Source: Bilabrum cf. latius (Eukaryota > Bigyra: Bicosoecida > Bigyra > Bicosoecida). Taken from it: 64,000 nt of DNA. A program made the position numbers and the translations under genes. This document shows, piece after piece, positions 21,747-31,843 of the stretch. Each line of letters begins with the position of its first letter. Positions within the stretch are counted from its first letter, which is position 1. The DNA lies in contig OZ237758.1 in the NCBI GenBank assembly GCA_965178125.1, positions 124,001 through 188,000 of the forward strand, given 5' to 3'. Below the pieces are notes generated by a model. That model ran no database searches. It was not told the origin of the DNA and saw only the letters and a list, made by a program, of their open reading frames with translations.

Positions 21747-24428
21747 ATGCAATTGCAGGCATTAGCGCAAGCAGCTGGTTCTAGGGTTTCATTTCGAAGC
21801 TGTGCATCGGTACCGGACCGAACGGGCTTGTTCAGAGAGGAGTCGACGGAGCGATGGATGTGGTGGGAAAGGCCGGGCATGCACGAGCTGATCCATGCCA
21901 TTCTGAAGCATAGCAGCCCAGCTCAGGTCAGAAGGCACTACTTTAGAAATAGGAGAAAGTATAGCATTATGCCCGCAATCGCGGCTGCCAGCCATATCGC
22001 CAGCATGGATCCCGACGCGGAGCACCTTGTTGAAGTGGAGGCCTTCCTGGTGCTGATCGAGAAATATATTCACCCCATTTGGCAGAAACTCAGCGTTCGA
22101 GAAATAGCTGCGGTGCTACACATATTTCAGAAATACGGGCGCCCCCCTCGCCAGCTCGTGCTCGCCCGGGCGCCCTACCACATGGACGAGATGCTGCGAC
22201 GAGCATCTGCTCCTGGCGCCATCGACAGCGTGGCCTGGATGCCACCGCTCGACAACGAGCGCAACCGCAGGCAAGCATTTGCATCCCTGGAAATCATGCC
22301 ACGGGAGGGCCCCGTCGCCCCATCGCCATCGCCATCGACATCAAGTGCCTCGGCCTCTTCCGCCGCCAGCACGGCCGGTTCAGGTACCACTGAGCACGCA
22401 GCGGAGCAAGAGCAGGAGGCGGTATCGCTCATGCTGCAGGACGCGTCCTTGCTGAACGCAGCCTCGGCCATGGGCGCTCTGGGCGTGCGCCCTCCGCTGG
22501 TGGCGTCCTCGGTTGTGAGTGCAGCGCTGGACAGTCAGGAGGCCTGGGTGAGGGAGCGGGCGGGCGGGAGGACAAGTGGGGGAGGCGTGAAAGGTGAAGG
22601 TGAAGGTGCAGGTGGACTGGATTCGATCCGTAGGAGTGGCAACTCGGGTCATTCGTCACACCCTATCACCTCTGACGTGTTCGAGGCGGGGCGGCGGCCC
22701 GCTCCCGGTCACCTGACCAGCGCTCCCGTGGTGCGCTGCTGGCCCCTGTCCCAGCAGGTGAATTTCCTGCTGTCCACCGGGAAGATGCACGCGGTGTCTA
22801 TTCCCCTGGCGCTGGAGGTGCTCGGGAACTGCAAGAGGGAGCTGGCTCGTCTGTCCTACCCTCAGGCCGTCTCTTTGGCGTGGTCCGCTTGCTTCCACGG
22901 GGTGCTCGACGTGAGGCTGGCCGTGGACGTGCTGGCCTCGCCGCTCCTGCAGAAGGGACACAGGGACGCAACCGCGGTGGAGCTGCTGCCGGTGGGAACG
23001 CAGCAGCAGCTGCGGCAGCTGCACGTCGCGTTGGAAGCTGTGGTGGGCCGTGCATCCGAGTCGGAGCCTGACGACGACGAGAATGACGAGAATGACGAGA
23101 ACGACGAGAACGACGAAGAGCACCCATCTAGTGCCAGGAGCAGCGGCAGCAACGGCGCAGAACATGGCGTCAAGACGGGCCCTGCGGCCAGGCAGGAGGG
23201 GAAGAAGGCCGCCTCTCGCGCGGCCAAAGAGGCGGCCAGGGGGCTGGTGGCCGCTCTGATGCGGCGGGACTAGGTCACTATGGTGGGGCTGGATGGGGTG
23301 GCCAGGGATCTGCCCCTCAGTATGGGTGGAGAAGAAAGCGGGGTGATTGTGCCCCAGTGTGTAGGTAGTGGCGTGCTTGTGGACGCGGAGGACGTGCCCG
23401 CCCTGCCCTTGGCACTCCGGAGGTCGACTGACGCGGCGATTGGGGGTGCCAGGGCTGGCCGCGAGCCGCTCACAAGGGTCTATTTTTCCGTGGGAGAGGC
23501 CATGCGGGGGGCGGGGGTGCCGGCGCAGGAGGGTGGCTTGCTGAGGGTGCCCTTGGCTGGCTTGCTTGAGGTATCGGGGGAGAGGGACGAGGCCAGGGCC
23601 ATGCGGGGGCGGGGCTCCACGGACGGTTGGGGCGAGTGGGAGGCGGGCGCTGCTCATGGCAGGACAGCTGCTGGTACCTCTAGTGGCAGGGCAGGGGCAC
23701 CAGCGCTTGCTGGTGGATGGGCCGACGAGGCGGCCGCAGGGTACAGCGATATCATCGCCAGGGAGGGGCAGGGTGCAGGGGGGCGCGACCACGGTCATGA
23801 AGGTGCAGTGCACGGCAGTGGGAGCCGTGACTAGGCACCGTGTGCCGTGTTCCGGGTGCCCCTCTGCGTGCCCGACCGCAAGGTGGTGGTGCAGGTGTCG
23901 GGCACTCCGCTGGACCTGCACCTGGGCACGGTGCGGCCTGCCAGCACGAGGGCATCAAGGAAGGGGCACCGGGGCAGGGGGTCGCATGCGGGGCTCGATG
24001 GCACCGGGGATAGTGGGGTGTTTGCGGCGGCCATGGATCGCATGCATGCCCGAGGCGGGTTCCTGGGTCTGGAGGGTCAATTGGAGGGTCGGTTGGAGGG
24101 TCGGTTGGAGGGCGAGGGCGAGGGGTCGCGGGGGGGTGAGATGGGGGTGGCAAGGGCGGCGGCGCTGGATCGTGCGCTGGCCCCGGTGACGATCGGTGAC
24201 GAGGAGTGCTCCGGCGCGTGGTTGCACAGCGCGGCTCGGCGCTGGCTGGTGTCCCAGGGCTGGCAGGTGGTGGAGCTGCAGCTGAGGGACTGGCACAGGC
24301 TGGGGCCCGGGGCCAGGCAGCAGTACATCTGGGAGGTGATGAGCAGAGCAAACAAGGGGTCGAACGGGGCCGACTCTGCGGATCCTAGCCAGGGAGGCTT
24401 CATGAGACGCATGGGGTCCTCATCGTGA
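21747..24428 (+). CDS. RAP-domain protein (FASTK/OPR-type organelle RNA factor)
   Basis: An 893-residue reading frame with TAGs at 23271 and 23832 as Gln, ending in TGA. The N-terminal 150 residues are helical with MHELIHAILKHSS and LSVREIAAVLHIFQKYGRP, like FAST or OPR helical repeats. The middle repeats this style (LSYPQAVSLAWSACF). The C-terminus ARRWLVSQGWQVVELQLRDW followed by YIWEVM matches the RAP domain, an endonuclease-fold module of mitochondrial and chloroplast RNA-processing proteins. The Arg/Ser-rich start (QAAGSRVSFRSCAS) could be a targeting peptide. The chosen ATG is the first in frame; the frame stays open upstream, so a 5' exon is possible. A (DEN)n tract lies at 23068-23115. 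Confidence 0.72.
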
Positions 24429-24592
24429 TGACCACGCCGAGCGCACGCGACTGCCAGTGGCGTGGCGCACTGCCAGTGGACGGCTCATCGTCACCCGGGG
24501 CTGCCAGTGTGCAGGCGAGGCGTCGTCCACAAGTGTGCCCGTGCTCGCACCACAAATTGATTGTTGATACAGGTTGAACAGATTGCAATAAG

Positions 24593-25135
24593 ATGGGTTG
24601 CTGCTGCTCCAACGAATAGGATGCGTTGCAATCCGATGGGCAGTTTCAAGGGAAGGCTCGCAAGCTTGGTGACGCAGGTAGCGGAGCAAGCAGCTCACGG
24701 GAACAGAGAGCAGCCGCAGCTGAGGCCAGGATGAATGCATAGCGCGGCAAAGTTGGTGGGGGGTCGGGTGCCCGGGCTGCGGCTCGAGCCGAAGTGGCCA
24801 AGCGGAACGCAGCGAATGCAACGTCGAAGACAGCGGACGGGTACTAGCCCCTTGAGGGCGAGAGGAGCGGTGGGAATACTTCATCGGGTACTCAAAGCAC
24901 GCGAGAAGCACGCGCAGCTGCAATGGAAGCAATCAGGGACCAGGGCGGTCGAAATCAAGGTAACGCTGGTATTTCAAAGGAGCGGGTGGCTGCGATGGCG
25001 GAACGCAGGGAGCACGACCGCCTAGTTGGCCGCGCAGAGGAGCTATATCGTCGAAAGGGGCAGACTCCGCCGATTGGACTGCCATCGCTGGATGTAGAGG
25101 GCTTGCGCAGGGCGATTGCCAGGCTGGAGGCGTGA
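24593..25135 (+). CDS. Small N-acylated protein with VCP-interacting motif (SVIP-like)
   Basis: 180 residues, visible as a gene only when three TAGs (24617, 24740, 24845) are Gln; the standard code leaves fragments. The start MGCCCSNE has Gly2 for N-myristoylation and Cys3-5 for palmitoylation, as in SVIP (MGLCFPC). Residues 36-46, REQRAAAAEAR, fit the VIM consensus R-x5-A-A-x2-R exactly. Further Ala/Arg helices follow (ARAAARAEVAKRNAA, STREARAAAMEAIR), then a conserved-looking C-terminus (HDRLVGRAEELYRRKG). It ends in TGA. I infer a membrane-anchored p97/VCP (CDC48) cofactor. It is twice the size of animal SVIP, so homology beyond the motif is unproven. Confidence 0.6.
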
Positions 25136-25299
25136 CACGAGGAGTGTGTAGTTTGTGCTGTTGATTCAGCTGCCGGGAGAGTCTTTGCCGGCAGAGCACA
25201 ACGTTTAGACTGTCTATTCTCTGTATTCGCCGTCGATGCATTCACCGAGCGGAAGCATCGCAGACTGTTCATTGCTATCGGCCGCACCTGCTCGTCCGC

Positions 25300-27946
25300 T
25301 TACTTCCTGCCGGCCTGGTCTTCCTTGCTCTAGAACTCGATGATCACCTCGTCCACAGCAAGCGTCGCCCCCGGCTGCGCCTTGATGGACTGCACCACGC
25401 CCGCGGCCTGCGCCCGCAGCACGTTCTGCATCTTCATGGCCTCCACCACACAGAGCGCCTGCCCGTCCTGCACGGCCTCTCCCTCCTCCACGTCCATGCT
25501 CACCAGCTTGCCGGGCATGGGGGACACAAGCACCTTGCTGAGGTCCAGCTTCTCCTTAGGCAGCATGTGCCTCGCCAAGGAGTGCTCCCGCATGGATCGC
25601 ACCGCCACATTCCGCCTGGCCCCTCGCAGCTGCAGAGAGTAGCCACCGTCCGTGTTCCCCAGCACCTGCAGCAGCAAGTCCTCCTGCGCCCCCAGAGGCA
25701 CCTCCCCGCCCTCCACGGACATGGCCGCGCCCGCCTCCCCGTCGCCCTCCGCCCAGTCGCACGCCCCCGGGTGCTCCCTGGCCCTGCCGCCCACCACCCC
25801 TGCGGGCCCTGTGGCCCTCACCGCCGCCCTGAGCTTGCTGTCTCCCGGCAGCCAGGCCACGTCCTCGAAGAAGAAGCGCGCCACTGCGTTGCCCTGCGCC
25901 TCGGCCGCCTCCGTGCTCACAGGGGCAACCACAACCGAAAGACCCAGCCGCCTGCGCCCGGGCTGCGTCAGGCGGGCCGTCGCGGTGGCCCTGCCCTGCT
26001 CCCCGGCCAGGGCCTCTGCCTGCTCGAGGGAGAGGTCGTCGTTCTCGTCAGAGGTCTCGAAGATCTGCTCCACCCACGCCATCAAGGCCCCGTCCCTGCC
26101 CTCCTTCTCCGCCTCCATCTCGCCCTCCCCCGGGCCCACGCCCTCACCGAACTCGACCACGAACGGCCGTCCCGCGATGCGCGGAGGCTCCACGACCTCG
26201 CTCCTCCCCTCCAGTCTGGACCCGTACACCTCCTCGATCCCCCGCATCACCGCCGCGGCCGCCGCCATCCTGTACCTCCCGTCGTCTCCCAGCCGCACCC
26301 CGTGGAAGCCTTCGGGGTACTCCTCCTCGATGAACTTGGTCGTGATGGAGCCCTCCACGAACCGGGGGTGGTCCACCACGTCACGCAAGAAAGGGATGTT
26401 GTGCCCCACCCCGCGCACCACGTAGTCGTCCAAGGCCGTCCTCATCCTCCGGAGGGCCTGTTCCCTGTCGTCACCGTGGGTCACCAGCTTGCAGATCATG
26501 GGGTCGTAGAACATGCTGATCTCGGATCCCGCGCGCACCCCCGAGTCCACCCGCACCGCGGGCTCCTGCTCCTCCAGGTCCTTCTCCTCCGAGTGGCCGT
26601 GCTCGTAGACCTCTCGGGAGGCGCTGAAGTCGCCCACGTTTGGCGAGGTGGGCTCCTGGTACCTCGTCAGCCTGCCGGTGGAGGGCAAGAATTTCCTGAA
26701 CGGGTCCTCCGCATACACTCTCGACTCGATGGCGTGCCCGCGGATGGGCAGCCCCCCGTGCTCCTCCTGCTGCTGCGTGAGGAACTCAGGGAGGGGGAGC
26801 CCCTTGGCCACCCGGAGCATCTGCTCCACCAGGTCCACCCCCGTGATCATCTCGCTGACGGGGTGCTCCACCTGCAGGCGGGTGTTCATCTCGAGGAAGT
26901 AAAAGTTCTTGTCCTTGTCGCAGAGCATCTCCACGGTGCCCGCGCTCTCGTAGTCCACGGCCTTGGCAAGCTGCACGGCCTGCGCCTGCATGGCCCTCCG
27001 CGTCTCTGGGTCCAGCAGCACGGAGGGGGACTCCTCCACGACCTTCTGGTTGCGCCTCTAGATGGAGCATTCGCGCTCGGGCAGCGCGATCACGTTGCCG
27101 TGCTGGTCTGCCACCAGCTGGATCTCGATGTGCCTGGGCTCCTCCACGAACTTCTCGATGAGCATCCGGTCGTCTCCGAAGGACGCCATGGCCTCCTCCT
27201 TGCTCAGCTTGAAGCCCTCCCTGGCCTCCGCGTCGTTGTTGGCCACGCGCATGCCCTTGCCGCCCCCCCCCGCACTGGCCTTGATCATGACGGGGTACCC
27301 GATCTCGTTGGAGATGCGCACGCAGTCGTCCTCCGATTCCACCTCCCCGAGGAACCCCGGGATGGTGTTCACCCCCGCCTCCGCCGCGATCTTCTTGCTC
27401 TCGATCTTGTCCCCCATGGCGTGGATGGCGCGGCTCTTGGGCCCGATGAACTTGATGCCCTCGGCCTCCAGGGCCTCCTAGAAGCTCGAGTTCTCGCTGA
27501 GGAATCCGTAGCCGGGGTGCACCGCCTGGGCCCCCGTGGCTCGGCATGCCTCCAGGATGCGGTCCACCACCAGGTAGCTCTGCGCCGAGGGCGCGGGGCC
27601 CACGCAGACGGCCTCGTCGGCCATGCCCACGTGCGGCGCGTGCGCGTCGGCGTCCGAGTACACAGCAACGGTCTTAACACCTGCAAGAATTCGACGGGGG
27701 CGGGAGTTTCAGGTTGCGAGGCGGCGGTGCAGCGAAATCTGGAGAGGGCTCCGGGGCCAGGTGCGGGCAAGGCAATCATGCCGTGCCAACGGCCAGTTGC
27801 GACAAAATGATCGCAGGGCCCAACGAGGGACCTGACCAGTAAAATTCATTGCATGCCCAGTCTTTTGTCTCACCCATGCGTCTTGCTGTCCTAATTACAC
27901 GGCACGAAATCTCGCCGCGGTTGGCAATCAAGATTTTGTCAAACAT
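25300..27946 (-). CDS. PCCA: Propionyl-CoA carboxylase alpha (biotin carboxylase/biotin carrier) subunit
   Basis: Exons complement(27874..27946, 25300..27680), 817 residues; 193-bp intron with GTGAGA donor, joining RRMG to VKTVAVYSD. Biotin carboxylase features: [29 protein letters not shown]-grasp loop [14 protein letters not shown], and [25 protein letters not shown] and [13 protein letters not shown] distinguish PCCA from methylcrotonyl-CoA carboxylase. The C-terminal biotinyl domain has EAMKM with the biotin Lys near residue 774. TAGs at 27478, 27058 and 25330 are Gln; 27058 falls on the invariant Gln of CSIQRR. The gene ends with TAA at 25300, the only clear UAA stop in the window. Mitochondrial propionate/odd-chain and branched amino-acid catabolism. 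A presequence is not visible, so an upstream exon is likely (a possible CGCGCAG acceptor lies just before the ATG). Confidence 0.93.
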
Positions 27947-28314
27947 CGCCTCTCCCTGCGCGACAAAATGACGCGATGCAAGGCCGTGATAATGCGGATA
28001 TTATCACAAGTTGAGTTAATTTTGCTAGAAAATACGTTGCGGAAGCAATATCTGCGAATCGCGGGTGCCGCTTGGGGACCATGGCCTTACCTAGGGAGTT
28101 ACAATCGTCCTGCGGGCCATACCGACTACCTTACGAAGCTATGCGATACCATTGACCCGAGAGGACCTCATACCACGGCTTAGCTGGTACATGGCTACCA
28201 GAATGTGGAGAAAATCTGTGTCGCAGGCCTCCACCGAATACCAGTTGCGAGTAGTTGTAGAGAAATCTGAATTTGAACAAGAGCCGGCGAATCCAGAAAG
28301 TAGTACCGCAATAC
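27947..28314. promoter_or_regulatory. Divergent promoter region PCCA / glutamine cyclotransferase
   Basis: 368 bases of lower GC between two divergently oriented genes. It must hold both 5' regions. On the minus strand a short ATG frame ending CCCTAG|GTAAGG (about 28087-28116) could be an upstream PCCA exon, but nothing proves it. No other gene is seen. Confidence 0.4.
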
Positions 28315-30009
28315 ATGCCACTGGTGTATATGCATTTACTAATGATGTCAATAGTTTATGGACTCCGTCCCGCGGCCCAGCGCCCCCTGCAGCCAAAGTC
28401 AACACAATCGCCAATGTGGAAGCTTGCTGCAACTGCTCAATCGCCGTCCTGGGTGGAGGGGCTCGAACTCCTGCAAAGTGGCGACTTCAGTGTTATCGTG
28501 CGTTCAACTGGGGGACGAGGGTCATCCAGCCTACAAGCGGTGGAGATATAGCCTGACGGTACCGGGGGAGACGCAATCGAGTTGCAGCAGAAGCCCAGCT
28601 CCTACTTTGGAGAAGGGACTGCCGTGATCTAGGATGGTCTCGGTGCAGGAAGGAGTATTGTGCTGCAGGCAACGTACAGGAATGGGTTGCTGCGAGCATT
28701 CTTCCTCGGTAGAACGGACGAGCGTCTGGTTTTGGCACCTCTCGCTTCGATTTCAATTGCAATGTCTGGCGATAGTGGCAATCAATAGGACGGCATCATG
28801 CTTCCTGCGGAAGGATGGGGACTGGCTTGGCTGCCAGATTCAGCAGACGGGCGCACCGGCCCATGGGAGGGCCAGCTGGTGCTATCTGACGGGAGCGAGC
28901 ATTTGTTCCGGTACGACGGCGAGGCGGTCAGGGAGGCCCTTTGCACGGGGCTGCTCGGGACCATCGGCGGAGGCGAGCAGGGAGGCGCTCCCGATGGATT
29001 GGAAGGTGCAGGAAGCGACGTGCTCAGTGAGGTAATGGTGGGGCTGCCAGTGGTGTGCGGCGAGCGGGAGCCGTCTGGTGGCGATGCTCGAGTGCCGCTG
29101 AGACCCAGCGGGGTGCTTGCAGTGCGCTGCACCCCGACAGGAAGCTTGCTCCAGTCCGAAGCCTAGTCATTGACCAGCAAAGGCGCGTCCATGCATCGAG
29201 CACCGGGCTTGGACTCGGGCTTGGACTCGGGCTTGGGTCAGGGATAGGGCGCTGGCGGTCGACAGCAGTCTTGGGAGCAGTCTTGGGAACAGTCCTGGGA
29301 GCAGGGCTTAGGCCAAGGGGCTGATGAGATGCGATTTCTGAGAGGGCTGGCGGAGGGTGGTCTGGAGAGCTCTGCTGGTGTGACGAGTGAAGCGGGTGCG
29401 GGGAAGATCCGAGAGGGTTTGTAGCACGGGAGATGCGAGTGCTCCTGCGATGACATCGACGACAGCGGCTGTCCAGTCCGCGGACTGAATGAGCTGTCTG
29501 CCGCGAGGTCACCTGCCGGACCGGACGGGTCAGGGAACAAATGGGTGGTGCTGGCGGCGCTGTGGGGCTCTGAGAGGGCCTGCCTTGCCGCTGCCTCGGG
29601 GGCAGGAGAATTCAAGGATGGAAATGGGGATGGGGATGGAAATGCGGATGGGAATGGGGATGGAAATACGGATGGGAATGGGAATGGGGATGGAAATGGG
29701 GATGGAAATGGGGATGGGGATGAGCCAGGGCCACAGAGGGCGGATGCTGTGGAGGGGCGGGTGGGGCCGGCAGTGGCGACTGCGGTGCAGGGGCTGGATG
29801 CTGCGGGGCTGCTGGTGGGAGGAGATCCAGGGGCGGTCGCTGCCCAGGCGCAGTCTCTGCTGGACGCGCAGCACGGGGCCCATGGGGACTTCAACGCGCT
29901 GGCTTTAGGCAGAGCCCGCGAAGGGGCCAGCAGCGGGGGAGGGGGCGTGGACCGGCTGCTGTTCGGGGGCAAGCTGTGGGATTCTAGGGTGGTGATGCGG
30001 TTGGAATGA
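28315..30009 (+). CDS. Secreted glutamine cyclotransferase (plant/bacterial-type glutaminyl cyclase)
   Basis: 564 residues in one frame with six TAGs as Gln (28549, 28627, 28786, 29164, 29245, 29422); the standard code breaks it into seven pieces. The MPLVYMHLLMMSIVYGL start is a plausible signal peptide. The beta-propeller motifs of glutamine cyclotransferases are in order: SWVEGLELL (family FTQGLxF), STGGRGSSSL (STGLYGxSSL), YFGEGTAV (YFGEGLTxL), ATYRNG (LTWRxG), EGWGLAWLPDS and LVLSDGSEHLFRYD (EGWGLTxD, LIMSDGSxxL). The enzyme converts N-terminal Gln of secretory peptides to pyroglutamate. It is over twice the usual ~260 residues because of inserts, including SWEQ and (DGNG)n repeats at 29264-29725. 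It ends in TGA. The start is uncertain; the frame is open upstream without ATG. Confidence 0.82.
29620..29725 (+). repeat. Degenerate 6/12-bp repeat (DGNG)n
   Basis: GATGGAAATGGG-like units encode alternating Asp-Gly-Asn-Gly. The array is fully in frame and inserted in the cyclotransferase; shorter repeats GGCTTGGACTCG (29203-29237) and CAGTCTTGGGAG (29264-29303) lie upstream. Confidence 0.8.
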
Positions 30010-30175
30010 TGGATTGCAGTTGCAGTACTATTGCGAGCACCCAAGGCAGGCACTTAAAGAGACAGCGCGAAGCTGGATCGGCTCTGCATCATGATGTGAT
30101 GAGTGGACAACTCAGTTGCACACGCTTGGTGTTTTTCGGTCTGCTGCTGTCATCGTTAGCAACAACAGTAAAATT

Positions 30176-31440
30176 ATGGCTGGAGCAGCAGGAGCATCCA
30201 AGGAAGCAGCGGCTGTAGGAGCCGAGGAGCCCGTGATGACGTCTGCCTTCTGGTGAGCAGCCGGATTCGTACGACTGATTGCAGTTGCAGCTGGGGAACT
30301 TGCGGCCAAGAACATGCAATTGACAGTATAATGCCCCGGCAGCCGTGCTAATTTACTTTGTATTGCACAATGATACTGATCATCCCCGCTGAGTGTGATT
30401 CAGTCAGCCAATTTGCTTGCAGGTTCATCGAGGAGACCACGCCGCACCTGGCACTCAAGATGCGCCTGAACAAGGTGCTGTTTGACCAGAAGAGCGACTT
30501 CCAGCGCGCTCAGATTATTGAAACTGCCCAGTTTGGACGCACCCTTGTGCTGGATGGCAAGACCTAGAGCGCACAGAGCGACGAGCACGTGTATCACGAA
30601 TCGCTGGTGCACCCCGCAATGATGCTGCACGGCAGCCCCAAGCGCGTGTTTATCGGAGGCGGTGGCGAGATGGCAACGGCGCGCGAGGTGTTGCGGCACA
30701 AGAGCGTGGAAAAGTGCGTGATGGTGGACATCGACGAGGTGGTGTGCAAGATCTGCATGGAGCAGCTGCCCGAGTGGCACGGCGGCTGCCTGGACGACCC
30801 CCGTCTGGAGCTCAAGTTCGAGGACGCGCGGGCGGCCCTGGAGGCATCCGAGGAGAAGTACGACGTGATCATCATGGACATCGCGGACCCCATCGAGGCG
30901 GGCCCGGGCATCGCGCTCTACTTCAAGGAGTTCTACGAATTCGCCAAGACGAGGATGAACCCCGGCGGCGTGATCGTCACGCAGTCCGGCCCCGGCTCCG
31001 TCATGAACGCGGATGAGTGCTTCAGCACCATCCACCAGACTCTCCGCGGCGCCTTTGACCTGGTGGTTCCGTACTCGTCGGACATCCCCTCGTTTGCGAC
31101 CAACTGGGCTTTCAACGTGGCCTTCGACCTGGACTCGGAATCGGGCAAGGCCATGGCCAAGGCTCTGGAGGAGGGCAAGGCGCCCGCTGGTGGTGTGAAG
31201 GCAGGGGCGGGAGAGAGGCCCACAGTAGACCAGGTCACGGCCGCGGCTCTCAGGGCGCACGGGGACTTCGCTGCGGTGGACGAGAAGCTAGGCGGCATGC
31301 TCAACGGAGGCATGGACAGCCTCAAGTTCCTGGACGGAGTGGCGCTCAGCGGGGTGCTGGGCCTGCCCCGGGGGGTGCGCAAGGTGCTGCAGGAAGAGAC
31401 GCGGGTCATGACCAAGGAGTCGCCCGTGTTCATGTACTGA
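30176..31440 (+). CDS. Thermospermine/spermidine synthase (ACL5-type aminopropyltransferase)
   Basis: Exons 30176..30252 and 30423..31440, 364 residues; 170-bp phase-2 intron (GTGAGC donor, CTTGCAG acceptor) creating the Trp of FWFIEET, which matches the family WFxEE start. Conserved features: LVLDGKTQSAQSDE with Gln from TAG 30565, YHESLVHPAMM, FIGGGGEMATAREVL (dcSAM-binding Gly loop), VMVDIDEVV (acidic strand end), DIADPIEAGP (catalytic Asp region), and VTQSGPGSV. The QSGP loop and SDIPSFATNWAF resemble ACL5-type thermospermine synthases more than classical spermidine synthases. It transfers aminopropyl groups from decarboxylated SAM to a polyamine in the cytosol. It ends in TGA. Confidence 0.9.
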
Positions 31441-31843
31441 GCGAGCGAGTGCCTGTGTGCAGGTGAATGGGTTTGATCGATCACAGATCAATGCTGGCGC
31501 GGCACAAGGCGTGGCATGGGTAAGGGTGATACATCACGGTGGCTTTCGATCGATTTCTTATACTATAGTCGGTCAAATTACGCACGCGATGGCAACTTTC
31601 AGGCAGAGGCAGCCAACGCTGGGTGCGCGCACCCGGAGTCGAAAGCTCTAGCCCAACCCACTACAGGCTGGGGATGATCCCGCCGTCCCCCCGGCTAGGC
31701 CCTCTCTCACACTTCCATGCTCAAGCTCATCGGTCGCATATGAGGCAGCTCTCCCCGTTGTCCAGCGCCCCCCTTGCGATCCTCTCCACCAGAGGGACCC
31801 CCTCCGCGGCCAGCACAACTCCGAAAGCTGCCTCCCACGTGAA
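31441..31843. other. Convergent intergenic region
   Basis: 403 bases between the 3' ends of the aminopropyltransferase and a membrane-protein gene. The sequence around 31545-31600 is AT-richer. No gene, RNA or repeat is recognised. Confidence 0.4.

Noticed and set aside
25567-27810. Long plus-strand open frame opposite PCCA (and similar shadows opposite the nucleotidase, myosin and coiled coil)
   Set aside because: High third-position GC keeps antisense frames open; their products are His/Arg/Leu/Pro-rich and match nothing, while the opposite strand is clearly the gene.
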